DNA from: JANQMY01 sp965228775
Lineage (GTDB): Bacteria; Pseudomonadota; Alphaproteobacteria; JANQMY01
DNA: 64,000 bases
Direction of reading: 5' to 3'
NCBI GenBank assembly: GCA_965228775.1
Contig: OZ245840.1
Span: forward strand, 1,612,001 to 1,676,000
In this document: in pieces, positions 58,116 through 64,000 of the stretch
Layout: each line of letters starts with the position of its first letter
Position numbering within the stretch: position 1 is the stretch's first letter
The notes under the pieces: model-generated
What the model saw: the letters and a program-made list of their open reading frames with translations, nothing else
What the model was told of the DNA's origin: nothing
The model's database searches: none
Translations under genes and position numbers: made by a program

Positions 58116-58613
58116 TTAGTCGCCGTAACGCTGGCCCAAGAAATGGTCCAGCGAAATGCGTCCCGGTCCAACCGCGATGATGGCAAACAGGATCGACGCC
58201 CAGAACATATGCGCACTCCACCATGCATCCGGGAACACCCACAGCTGAATGACCATGGTCATCACCAGCAAGCCGCCGGCGCTGATACGCGTAAAGAGGC
58301 CTAGTATCAAAAGAACGGGCAGAATGTGTTCGGCAACCGATGCCATGGTGGCGGAGACCGCCGGGAATGGCATGTTGAATCTGTTCTCGAACAAATAAAG
58401 CTGCGTGTCGTTTACGGCAAAAATATTCCAACCATCGACTTTGGTACGGCCCGAATACCAGAATACCAACGCGATTGGCACGCGTAGTCCCAAAATGCCA
58501 AGGTCGCGAACGAAGTCCATAATGGGTGAGCGGATGATACCCATATAAAGGCCGCGAACCGTTGAAATCAGTCCCTGTGCCACACCCGCTGATGATTGCG
58601 TTGCATCTGTCAT
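58116..58613 (-). CDS. DoxX-family membrane protein (BufD-like)
   Basis: The 165-residue DoxX protein has four membrane spans. It begins at the end of the bufferin operon, 37 bp after the DUF2063-type gene, the usual position of a DoxX gene (often called BufD) in these clusters. LGIFWYSGRTKVDGWN-like sequence (VFWYSGRTKVDGWNIFAVND) is the DoxX signature near residues 55-74, and HILPVLLILGLFTRISAGGLLVMTMVIQ follows. Its role in metal-stress operons is unclear; electron or quinone-linked functions have been proposed. Confidence 0.85.
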   Translation of the reverse strand: MTDATQSSAGVAQGLISTVRGLYMGIIRSPIMDFVRDLGILGLRVPIALVFWYSGRTKVDGWNIFAVNDTQLYLFENRFNMPFPAVSATMASVAEHILPVLLILGLFTRISAGGLLVMTMVIQLWVFPDAWWSAHMFWASILFAIIAVGPGRISLDHFLGQRYGD

Positions 58614-58650
58614 GTCAAAAACTCCCTCTTCAATGCGCGCCCGGGAGTGA

Positions 58651-59409
58651 TTAACCCGCTACTCCCGCGAACGCGCCCGCCGCTAAAAATGTGCGGAAGG
58701 CTTCCGTAATATCGAAGGCGTCATCGCAATTTATTGCCTTTTCAAAGGCTTCCGACACCGGCTTCCCCTCAAACAATCCTTCCCCGAAAGTTACCTCTGA
58801 TTTTGTCAGTGTACAGATCTGAACACTCAGTTTTGGCCGGGTTACCAGCACCGCTTGCGCGCCTGCTTCGCTATTTTGGGGCTCTGGCGCTTGCGTTCCA
58901 GGCTGCCTCACGCGCCAGTGATCGAGTAACGGAATTTGTGAAGTGATGATGTGCGCAGCAGCATGCCGGTCGAACCGGGTCTCAGGCAGTTTCTCGCCCA
59001 ATTGTGCAAGTCCCGATGGGTCGAGCGGCATTTGGTCCGCCGCGTGGAGTGCTTCCAGCCAGGCCCGCTCCAGCCGTGCCATATGGTAAAGAAGCGGGCT
59101 GTCTTGTGTTGCCGGAAGGGCTGCAAGATATTCCGGAAACCCCTTTCCGAAAAGAGCGAGAGACCTTACCTCAGGCGGGTTCTTCACCAGGAAACCTTTG
59201 GCAACTACGGTAAATCCCTCATCGCCGAGGAGCCGCCGCACTTCCGGATAGGCTTCTTTCAGCTGTTCAATCAGCCCATGAAAATAGTTGTTGCGATAGA
59301 CATTGAACCGCCAGGAGACGTCATCATTCAGGTCTTTTGGGCGGGCGCCCGGATCATCTGCCTTCACCGCCCCAGAGAAATCACTTTGAAAGCCATGAAG
59401 GTCCGTCAT
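58651..59409 (-). CDS. DUF2063-type partner protein (BufC-like)
   Basis: The 252-residue protein has the N-terminal helical putative DNA-binding (DUF2063) domain: LHGFQSDFSGAVKADDPGARPKDLNDDVSWRFNVYRNNYFHGLIEQLKEAYPEVRRLLGDEGF. A C-terminal helical part has LAQLGEKLPETRFDRHAAAHII. In bufferin and related RiPP systems this protein presents the precursor to the MNIO enzyme. The 4-bp overlap with bufB (ATGA) supports a tight pair. Confidence 0.88.
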   Translation of the reverse strand: MTDLHGFQSDFSGAVKADDPGARPKDLNDDVSWRFNVYRNNYFHGLIEQLKEAYPEVRRLLGDEGFTVVAKGFLVKNPPEVRSLALFGKGFPEYLAALPATQDSPLLYHMARLERAWLEALHAADQMPLDPSGLAQLGEKLPETRFDRHAAAHIITSQIPLLDHWRVRQPGTQAPEPQNSEAGAQAVLVTRPKLSVQICTLTKSEVTFGEGLFEGKPVSEAFEKAINCDDAFDITEAFRTFLAAGAFAGVAG

Positions 59410-60290
59410 GCCGGTGCCATTTCACGCGCAACCACCGCGGCCTTCATGGTGGCTTCGGCTTTTCGCGCTTCTTCAAAGAGAATGGCCCATTCGGGGATGT
59501 TGGTATCCCATTCCACCAGAGTGGGTGTGGGCCCGACCCGTTGTATAAGGCGCGCATACAGATCCCAAACAGGATCGCGCACCTGCGAACCGTGGTCATC
59601 GATCAGCAGGCGTTCGGGGCCGGCCTCGTCCACCGCATGGCCCGCCAAATGCACCTCACCGATGAGCGTCCCATCGATGGCATCCACATAGGCGTGCGCG
59701 TTCCCACCAAGATTTTGTGTACTCACATAGATGTTGTTCACATCCAGCAGCAGGCCGCAGCCGGTCCGTTTGGCAACGGACATTAGAAATTCCGGTTCCG
59801 GAATATCATTGCCATCAAGCGGTAAATAGGTGGACGGGTTTTCGATCAGAATTTGACGACCAAGAGTTTCTTGCGTGCGGTCCACATTCTCGCAGACCCG
59901 GTCGAGCGCCTCCGAAGAAAGCGGGACAGGCAACAGATCCGCAAAGTAATGGCCGCCATGAGCAGACCAAGCCAGGTGTTCAGAAACGAGGCCCGGCTCA
60001 TACCGGTCGATCAATATTTTCAGAGATTTCAGGTGGTCTTCATCAAGCGGCTCCGCCCCCGCCAGGGATAACGCCACACCATGAAGAGATAACGGATAGC
60101 GGTCTCGTATCTCCGTCAGCAGAGCATGCCGGGGGCCGCCCGCAACCATGTAATTTTCTGGATGAACTTCGAACCAGCCAAGATCGGGTGAAGTCTCAAG
60201 GATCTCGGCCCCATGATTGGCCTTAAAGCCAACACCGGAGCGGGCCGGAATGGGCGATGGATCAAGACGTTGCTGGTGGGACATGGTCAT
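59406..60290 (-). CDS. Multinuclear non-heme iron oxidase, DUF692 (BufB-like)
   Basis: ATG 60290 is preferred (GGGAG upstream; 294 residues). The TIM-barrel DUF692 signature is SGVGFKANHGAEIL, WFEVHPENYM (metal Glu and Asn), LSLHGVALSLAG (His), LVSEHLAWSAHGGHYFADLLPVPLS, ILIENPSTYL (Glu), GLLLDVNNIYVSTQN (Asp and Asn), GEVHLAGH and LVEWDTNIP. These match the iron ligands of MNIO enzymes such as MbnB and BufB. BufB converts Cys residues of its precursor into thiooxazole-type groups. Its substrate here is the small Cys-containing protein encoded next upstream. Confidence 0.92.
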   Translation of the reverse strand: MTMSHQQRLDPSPIPARSGVGFKANHGAEILETSPDLGWFEVHPENYMVAGGPRHALLTEIRDRYPLSLHGVALSLAGAEPLDEDHLKSLKILIDRYEPGLVSEHLAWSAHGGHYFADLLPVPLSSEALDRVCENVDRTQETLGRQILIENPSTYLPLDGNDIPEPEFLMSVAKRTGCGLLLDVNNIYVSTQNLGGNAHAYVDAIDGTLIGEVHLAGHAVDEAGPERLLIDDHGSQVRDPVWDLYARLIQRVGPTPTLVEWDTNIPEWAILFEEARKAEATMKAAVVAREMAPA

Positions 60291-60367
60291 ACCGCTCTCC
60301 CACGCGGTACTAAACAGAAACAAGAGAGCCGCATCCTCTCATGAATGCGGCCCTCTCGCAGATCCGA

Positions 60368-60667
60368 TTAGCTGCTCGGATTGTCGCGATCCAAAGGCTT
60401 CAAGCTGCCTTGGATTTGGCGTCCATCCGGCGTGGTAATTTTGATGCCTTCGCAGGTGCCTTTGTCGACCAGCTTCCAAGCATTGCCTTGGTAGTCCACC
60501 GTCGACGTGGCAGCACAGGTGGTGCCTGGGCCGGCGGCGCAATCATTCTGCCCCGCTAGGGAAACGCCGTAACATTCCTCTTTGTCCGCAGCGGCTGCAA
60601 TATCTGCCGTCGCGAGAGCGCTTGCGGCCAGCAGAGCTGAAGCCAAAACTTTGGAACTCTTATTCAT
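60368..60667 (-). CDS. Bufferin-type RiPP metallophore precursor (BufA1, DUF2282)
   Basis: ATG 60667 gives 99 residues, with GGGAG upstream. The signal peptide is KSSKVLASALLAASALATADIAAA. The core has four Cys in KEECYGVSLAGQNDCAAG, TTCAATSTVD and DKGTCEGI, which is the BufA1/DUF2282 pattern. The central pair or all four are modified by BufB to make a periplasmic metal (copper) buffer. It lies 41 bp after the YHS gene and 77 bp before bufB. The exported, post-translationally modified peptide is unusual for a RiPP. Confidence 0.9.
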   Translation of the reverse strand: MNKSSKVLASALLAASALATADIAAAADKEECYGVSLAGQNDCAAGPGTTCAATSTVDYQGNAWKLVDKGTCEGIKITTPDGRQIQGSLKPLDRDNPSS

Positions 60668-60723
60668 AATTACTTCTCCCATGAATAACTTTAGAAGATG
60701 AGGCGCTCCATAGCCTGAGCGGA

Positions 60724-61239
60724 TTATATCGCACCTCGGGTAATTCCTTCAGCCGATTTCGGCAGGCTTTTCTGCGAAAGTGACTTGATGATCGGCCAAT
60801 TGTGGTCGGCACCGCGAATATATCCGGCTTCTTGCTTCAACCAACGCTTGTGAACGCCTTGGCTGTTGTTCAGGTATAGCTTGCCGTCCACCACTTTGTA
60901 GGCCAGCGGGTCGATATCGAACTTACGGCCCTGTGCCGTTGCGAACGCACACCATCCGCCATATTGCGGCGCATAAGCAGCTGGATTGGCATTGAATTTC
61001 GCGAGGTTTTCAGCGGACGAGAAACGGTACTTGCCGCCTTCATATTCCGCTTGGAACTGCTCATTGCCATCCGTCGGCGTTCCAGAGAAATAGGCTACCA
61101 CATCGTAGCCTTTTGCAACGTAGCCGTTCTGATGGTTGTTTTCGTCAGCGGCCAGCGCGCTGCCGGTGGCCGCAAAAGCTGCCCCAATGCCGATCACGGC
61201 GGCGACAGCCAGATTTCTTATGTTTTTGAAGAGAGACAT
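60724..61239 (-). CDS. Periplasmic YHS-domain protein
   Basis: The 171-residue product has a signal peptide (MSLFKNIRNLAVAAVIGIGAAFAATGSALA). The YHS-type region follows: VAKGYDVVAYFSGTPTDGNEQFQAEYEGGKYRFSSAENLAKFNANPAAYAPQYGGWCAFATAQGRKFDIDP. Here Cys and aromatic residues of YGGWC could bind metal. The C-terminal YLNNSQGVHKRWLKQEAGYIRGADHNWP is conserved in YHS secreted proteins. It is the first gene of the bufferin operon by strand and spacing (56 bp to bufA), so I infer a metal-stress role. Confidence 0.85.
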   Translation of the reverse strand: MSLFKNIRNLAVAAVIGIGAAFAATGSALAADENNHQNGYVAKGYDVVAYFSGTPTDGNEQFQAEYEGGKYRFSSAENLAKFNANPAAYAPQYGGWCAFATAQGRKFDIDPLAYKVVDGKLYLNNSQGVHKRWLKQEAGYIRGADHNWPIIKSLSQKSLPKSAEGITRGAI

Positions 61240-61554
61240 CTCTTTTCTCCTTGGCGATCATTAAAACCATTTCCTGTGACGGTTCTGGATCGACGATGGG
61301 TTTTCCGGTCTGTCCCTCACCTGTCGGATCCGTGGGAGCCTTTCGGCCTCCCGTTTGTCACGCCAAACATCTGGGAACACCTTCGCATGGACCAAATGCA
61401 CAAGTGAGTCACGTATGTGTGAGAGAAGGGTGATCGCAAAACAGCCCCAAAATCCTCGGAAATTGCGCCCAATTGAAAGCTTCGAAACAACTTGCTAGGT
61501 TCCGCGCGCTCACGCGGCTTGGCGGCCGCACATCCAGAAAAAGTTAAGGCGGTC
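61240..61554. other. Intergenic region with leader hairpin upstream of the YHS/bufferin operon
   Basis: GGGAGCC-TTTC-GGCCTCCC at 61334-61352 forms a short hairpin about 95-113 bp upstream of the YHS start, read on the minus strand. AAGGAG precedes that ATG. Elsewhere I see nothing clear. The region also serves the divergent efp gene. No ECF promoter could be identified with confidence. Confidence 0.4.
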
Positions 61555-62118
61555 ATGAAGATCAACGGCAATGAGATCCGGCCTGGAAATGTTATCCAGC
61601 ACAACAACTCCCTTTGGGTCGCGGTAAAGACCAATGCGGTGAAGCCGGGCAAAGGCGGCGCGTTCAACCAGGTGGAACTGAAAAATCTGCTAGACGGCAG
61701 CAAATTGAATGAACGGTTCCGCGCCTCGGCAACGGTGGAGCGGGTCCGGCTGGAACAGAAAGACTATCAGTATCTGTATGAATCCGGCGACATGCTGACT
61801 TTTATGGATCTCGAAACCTATGACCAGATTGAGCTGCCGGCCGAATTCGTCGGCGAACGCACGGCCTTCCTTCAGGACGGCATGCAAGTGACCGTCGAAT
61901 CGCACGAAGGCAAGCCGATTGGTATTACCCTGCCCGAGCATGTGACCTTAGAAGTCACGGAAACCGAACCAACGGTGAAGGGGCAGACCGCCGCCTCATC
62001 TTACAAACCGGCTATGACGGACGCCGGTCTGCGGGTCATGGTGCCGCCCTTTGTCGACGTGGGACAAAAGATCGTTGTATCGACCGCCGAGGTTGAATAC
62101 GTCAAACGCGCGGATTAA
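61555..62118 (+). CDS. efp: Translation elongation factor P
   Basis: I place the start at ATG 61555 (MKINGNEIRPGNVIQHNNSLW), giving 187 residues, the normal length. The frame is open 21 codons upstream without family similarity. The three OB-like domains are complete. The tip loop is VKPGKGGAF, with Lys33 as the likely modified residue (beta-lysylation if EpmA/EpmB are present). The C-terminal GLRVMVPPFVDVGQKIVVSTAEVEYVKRAD is conserved. EF-P relieves stalling at poly-Pro. It ends 3 bp before the next start. Confidence 0.95.
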   Translation: MKINGNEIRPGNVIQHNNSLWVAVKTNAVKPGKGGAFNQVELKNLLDGSKLNERFRASATVERVRLEQKDYQYLYESGDMLTFMDLETYDQIELPAEFVGERTAFLQDGMQVTVESHEGKPIGITLPEHVTLEVTETEPTVKGQTAASSYKPAMTDAGLRVMVPPFVDVGQKIVVSTAEVEYVKRAD

Positions 62119-62121
62119 GGC

Positions 62122-62916
62122 GTGACCATTAGAACCCCCGTTATGAACGTTATGGTCGGCGCGGCCCGCAAGGCCGCGCGCCATCTCGCACGCGATTTCG
62201 GCGAAGTGGAACAGTTGCAGGTCTCAAAAAAAGGGCCAGCGGATTTCGTCACCGAAGCCGACCATAAAGCCGAAAAGATCCTTTTCGAGGAATTGTCCAA
62301 GGCCCGTCCAGGCTATGGCTTCCTGATGGAAGAAAAAGGGACCCATGAGGGGCCGGACAAAAGCCATCGCTGGATTATCGATCCGCTAGACGGCACCACC
62401 AATTTTCTCCATGGGCTGCCGCAATTCGCAATTTCCATCGCCCTGGAGCGCGATGGCCAGCTAGTGGCGGGACTCGTTTTCGATCCTGTAAAGAACGAAT
62501 TATTCATGGCCGAAAAGGGCCAAGGAGCATGGCTTGATGACCGCCGTTTGCGCGTGTCCGGCAGGCGGGATCTCAGCACGTCTTTGCTTTCTACCGGCAT
62601 TCCTTTTGCCGGGCGCCCGGGCCATGACCAATTCATGAAGGAGCTGAACGCCGTTGCACCGCAAATCGCGGGCATTCGGCGTTTTGGGGCCGCCGCATTG
62701 GATCTCGCCTATCTGGCGGCTGGACGGTTCGACGGCTTCTGGGAACGCAACCTCAATGCCTGGGATATTGCAGCCGGAATCGTCCTGGTGCGAGAGGCTG
62801 GCGGACTGGTCGAAGATTTGGATCGCGGCCCAAATGTGCTGGAAAGCGGGAATATTCTGGCCGCCAACCAAGATCTTATGCCCCAGTTAACCAAAATTTT
62901 TGCTAATTGCGCTTGA
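62122..62916 (+). CDS. Inositol monophosphatase-family protein (SuhB-like)
   Basis: A GTG start at 62122 gives 264 residues. The Mg-binding motifs are FVTEADHKAEKIL (metal Asp), MEEKG (Glu), WIIDPLDGTTNFLHGLPQFAIS (the IMPase signature) and AWDIAAGIVLVREAGG. It hydrolyses inositol-1-phosphate or related phosphates. SuhB also helps rRNA antitermination in Escherichia coli. It is 3 bp after efp, an arrangement common in alphaproteobacteria. An adenosine bisphosphatase (CysQ-like) role is less likely because the motifs are SuhB-like. Confidence 0.92.
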   Translation: MTIRTPVMNVMVGAARKAARHLARDFGEVEQLQVSKKGPADFVTEADHKAEKILFEELSKARPGYGFLMEEKGTHEGPDKSHRWIIDPLDGTTNFLHGLPQFAISIALERDGQLVAGLVFDPVKNELFMAEKGQGAWLDDRRLRVSGRRDLSTSLLSTGIPFAGRPGHDQFMKELNAVAPQIAGIRRFGAAALDLAYLAAGRFDGFWERNLNAWDIAAGIVLVREAGGLVEDLDRGPNVLESGNILAANQDLMPQLTKIFANCA

Positions 62917-63010
62917 GTGGACCACACTGATCGGTAACGAGAGTCGGACATTCTTCGTGAAATCCGGCCAACTGTACGCGTTCCAAGGTGGTGTCCCTTT
63001 GACCACTTCG

Positions 63011-63406
63011 ATGGCCACATATGCAGGCACATGTGCCGTGCTTCTTGCGCTGTTTTTCGGCATGGCGGTTTTCACACCGGCGCATGCTCAAACAGCACCG
63101 ATTTATGCGGCTGCAATTCCTTTCGACTTTGACGATGACGAAATCAAGTCCACCGCGCGTGTCAAACTGGACGGGGTGGCCGCGGAGCTCTTGGGCAATC
63201 TCAATCGTGCGGAAATTACAGGATATGCGGATGGCGCCCTGCAAACCGAAACGGAAGACCGCCGCCTTTCTCTAAGGCGGGCCGTTGCCGTGCGCACCTA
63301 TCTTATCGGCAAGGGTATCGAGGAAGGCCGCCTTGACGTGTTTGCGCGCGGCGACGCGGGTTCCGGCAATGTTGGTGTACGGATCAGTATTTTTTCGTCC
63401 CCCTAA
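63011..63406 (+). CDS. Secreted OmpA-like-fold protein
   Basis: From ATG 63011 the 131 residues have a signal peptide (MATYAGTCAVLLALFFGMAVFTPAHAQ). The C-terminal half is OmpA-like: IPFDFDDDEIKSTARVKLDGVAAELLGNLNRAEITGYADGALQTETEDRRLSLRRAVAVRTYLIGKGIEEGRLDVFARG. This is a shortened OmpA domain with the usual GxAD and LSxxRAxxVxxYL motifs. A TTG at 62999, with AAGGTGG upstream, is another possible start. It lies 16 bp before a MotA/TolQ/ExbB gene, suggesting a joint envelope function. Confidence 0.75.
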   Translation: MATYAGTCAVLLALFFGMAVFTPAHAQTAPIYAAAIPFDFDDDEIKSTARVKLDGVAAELLGNLNRAEITGYADGALQTETEDRRLSLRRAVAVRTYLIGKGIEEGRLDVFARGDAGSGNVGVRISIFSSP

Positions 63407-63422
63407 CCACACTGATTGAGCG

Positions 63423-64000
63423 ATGAGCAAAGATTATTCGAATGCCATGGAAATCGACCAGCCAAACCGGTTTTTACGCCGAATGCTGCTTTTCCTCATT
63501 GCCGTGGGGGCCATCGGGGTCTTGCTTTCGGCACCGCTGCAACGGGCTTTCGAAGCCAACCTCGCCTTCAACAGCTTGATCGCCGCCGTTCTGCTGATCG
63601 GCATCATCCATTCCTTCCGGGAGATCATCTCGCTGCGCCCTGAAATTAAATGGGTCAACAGCTTCCGAAAAACCGATCCCGGCTTGGTCTTGCCCAGCAC
63701 ACCGGTCCTATTGGCGCCCATGGCCACCATGTTGGGCGAACGGTCGGGCCCTGTTTCTCTTAATGCGCTTTCGATGCGTTCCATCCTCGATTCGATTTCC
63801 ACCCGCCTGGAGGAAAACCGTGACACATCGCGTTATTTGATTGGCCTACTGATTTTCCTTGGCCTGCTCGGAACGTTTTGGGGTCTTTTGGGCACGGTTT
63901 CGTCCGTTGGCGATACGATCGGTTCCTTGTCGGCGCCAGAAGAAGGAGAAGACGGCGCCGCCGTTTTCAGCGCCCTGCAAGAAGGATTGACGCGCCCCCT
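63423..64000 (+). CDS. MotA/TolQ/ExbB-type proton channel, truncated by the window edge
   Basis: The reading frame opens at ATG 63423 and runs off the right end, with 192 residues visible. There are spans near 22-40 (LLFLIAVGAIGVLLSAPLQ), near 49-63 (AFNSLIAAVLLIGIIHSF) and near 139-160 (YLIGLLIFLGLLGTFWGLLGTV), the last resembling the TolQ/MotA pore helix. An acidic segment PEEGEDGAAVFSALQEGL follows, where the missing part would continue. It probably pairs with an OmpA/MotB-like partner beyond the window. The position after a secreted OmpA-like gene fits an envelope motor. Confidence 0.82.
   Translation, partial: MSKDYSNAMEIDQPNRFLRRMLLFLIAVGAIGVLLSAPLQRAFEANLAFNSLIAAVLLIGIIHSFREIISLRPEIKWVNSFRKTDPGLVLPSTPVLLAPMATMLGERSGPVSLNALSMRSILDSISTRLEENRDTSRYLIGLLIFLGLLGTFWGLLGTVSSVGDTIGSLSAPEEGEDGAAVFSALQEGLTRP

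Noticed and set aside
1..64000. CRISPR array, tRNA, rRNA, prophage, transposase or integron genes
   Set aside because: I looked at the gaps and gene ends and found none. All repeats seen are palindromic or element-like rather than regularly spaced direct repeats.

Overview
This 64 kb window is chromosomal DNA from an alphaproteobacterium. The evidence is the gene order ruvC-ruvA-ruvB-ybgC-tolQRAB-pal-cpoB-tilS-ftsH-folP-glmM, the order zapA-6S RNA-fthC, tkt-gap-pgk-thiE in one operon, a MerR-controlled acyl-CoA oxidation cluster, and a PodJ-like polar protein. The folP product resembles the mobile sulfonamide-resistance enzymes (Sul) more than ordinary FolP. Sul enzymes have been traced partly to Rhodobiaceae, so a Rhodobiaceae-like host is a reasonable guess but not proven. 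I see no prophage, integrase, transposase, CRISPR array, rRNA or tRNA.

Layout. 0-3 kb: a truncated alpha/beta hydrolase, a small secreted protein, a PH-domain membrane protein and a PF10118-type metal hydrolase. 3-10.4 kb: a minus-strand fatty-acid oxidation run (two acyl-CoA dehydrogenases, a thiolase, a bifunctional hydratase/dehydrogenase) headed by a MerR regulator with a 16-bp perfect palindrome upstream. 10.5-14.7 kb: a CAP-domain lipoprotein, the PodJ-like protein and a TauE/SafE plus TIGR02186 pair. 14.7-18.1 kb: PdeM endonuclease and Lhr-type helicase. The functionally linked MBL exonuclease and ATP-dependent ligase lie apart at 27.9-30.5 kb. 19-27.8 kb: TonB siderophore receptor with a Fur box, SDR, esterase, lipocalin, S49 peptidase and unknowns. 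30.5-32.8 kb: a repeat-rich gap, a ParDE toxin-antitoxin pair and a thioredoxin-fold gene with an in-frame TGA at the expected catalytic cysteine. 32.8-50 kb: the long minus-strand housekeeping block. 50-51 kb: 6S RNA, ZapA and a DUF4164-type protein. 51-56 kb: central carbon genes and thiE. 56-61 kb: a P450 divergent from a TetR regulator, then a bufferin (RiPP metallophore) operon headed by a YHS protein. 61.5-64 kb: efp, an inositol-phosphatase-family gene, an OmpA-like protein and a truncated MotA/TolQ/ExbB channel.

Two coding signals stand out. First, the redoxin at 31723-32754 is open through one UGA. A perfect 6-bp stem with an AGGUU loop starts 14 nt after that UGA, as expected for a bacterial SECIS, so this is a strong selenoprotein candidate. 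Second, the folP-glmM pair encodes a Sul-lineage dihydropteroate synthase, a plausible chromosomal relative of mobile sul genes.

The intergenic DNA is also notable. A palindrome family with a GGTACC loop occurs four times with compensatory changes in its arms. A GGGGTCAGACCCC palindrome flanks ruvC on both sides and encodes the RuvC C-terminal tail. Elements ending in CGTCATTGCGAG lie in several gaps, one of them containing a GGTACC palindrome.
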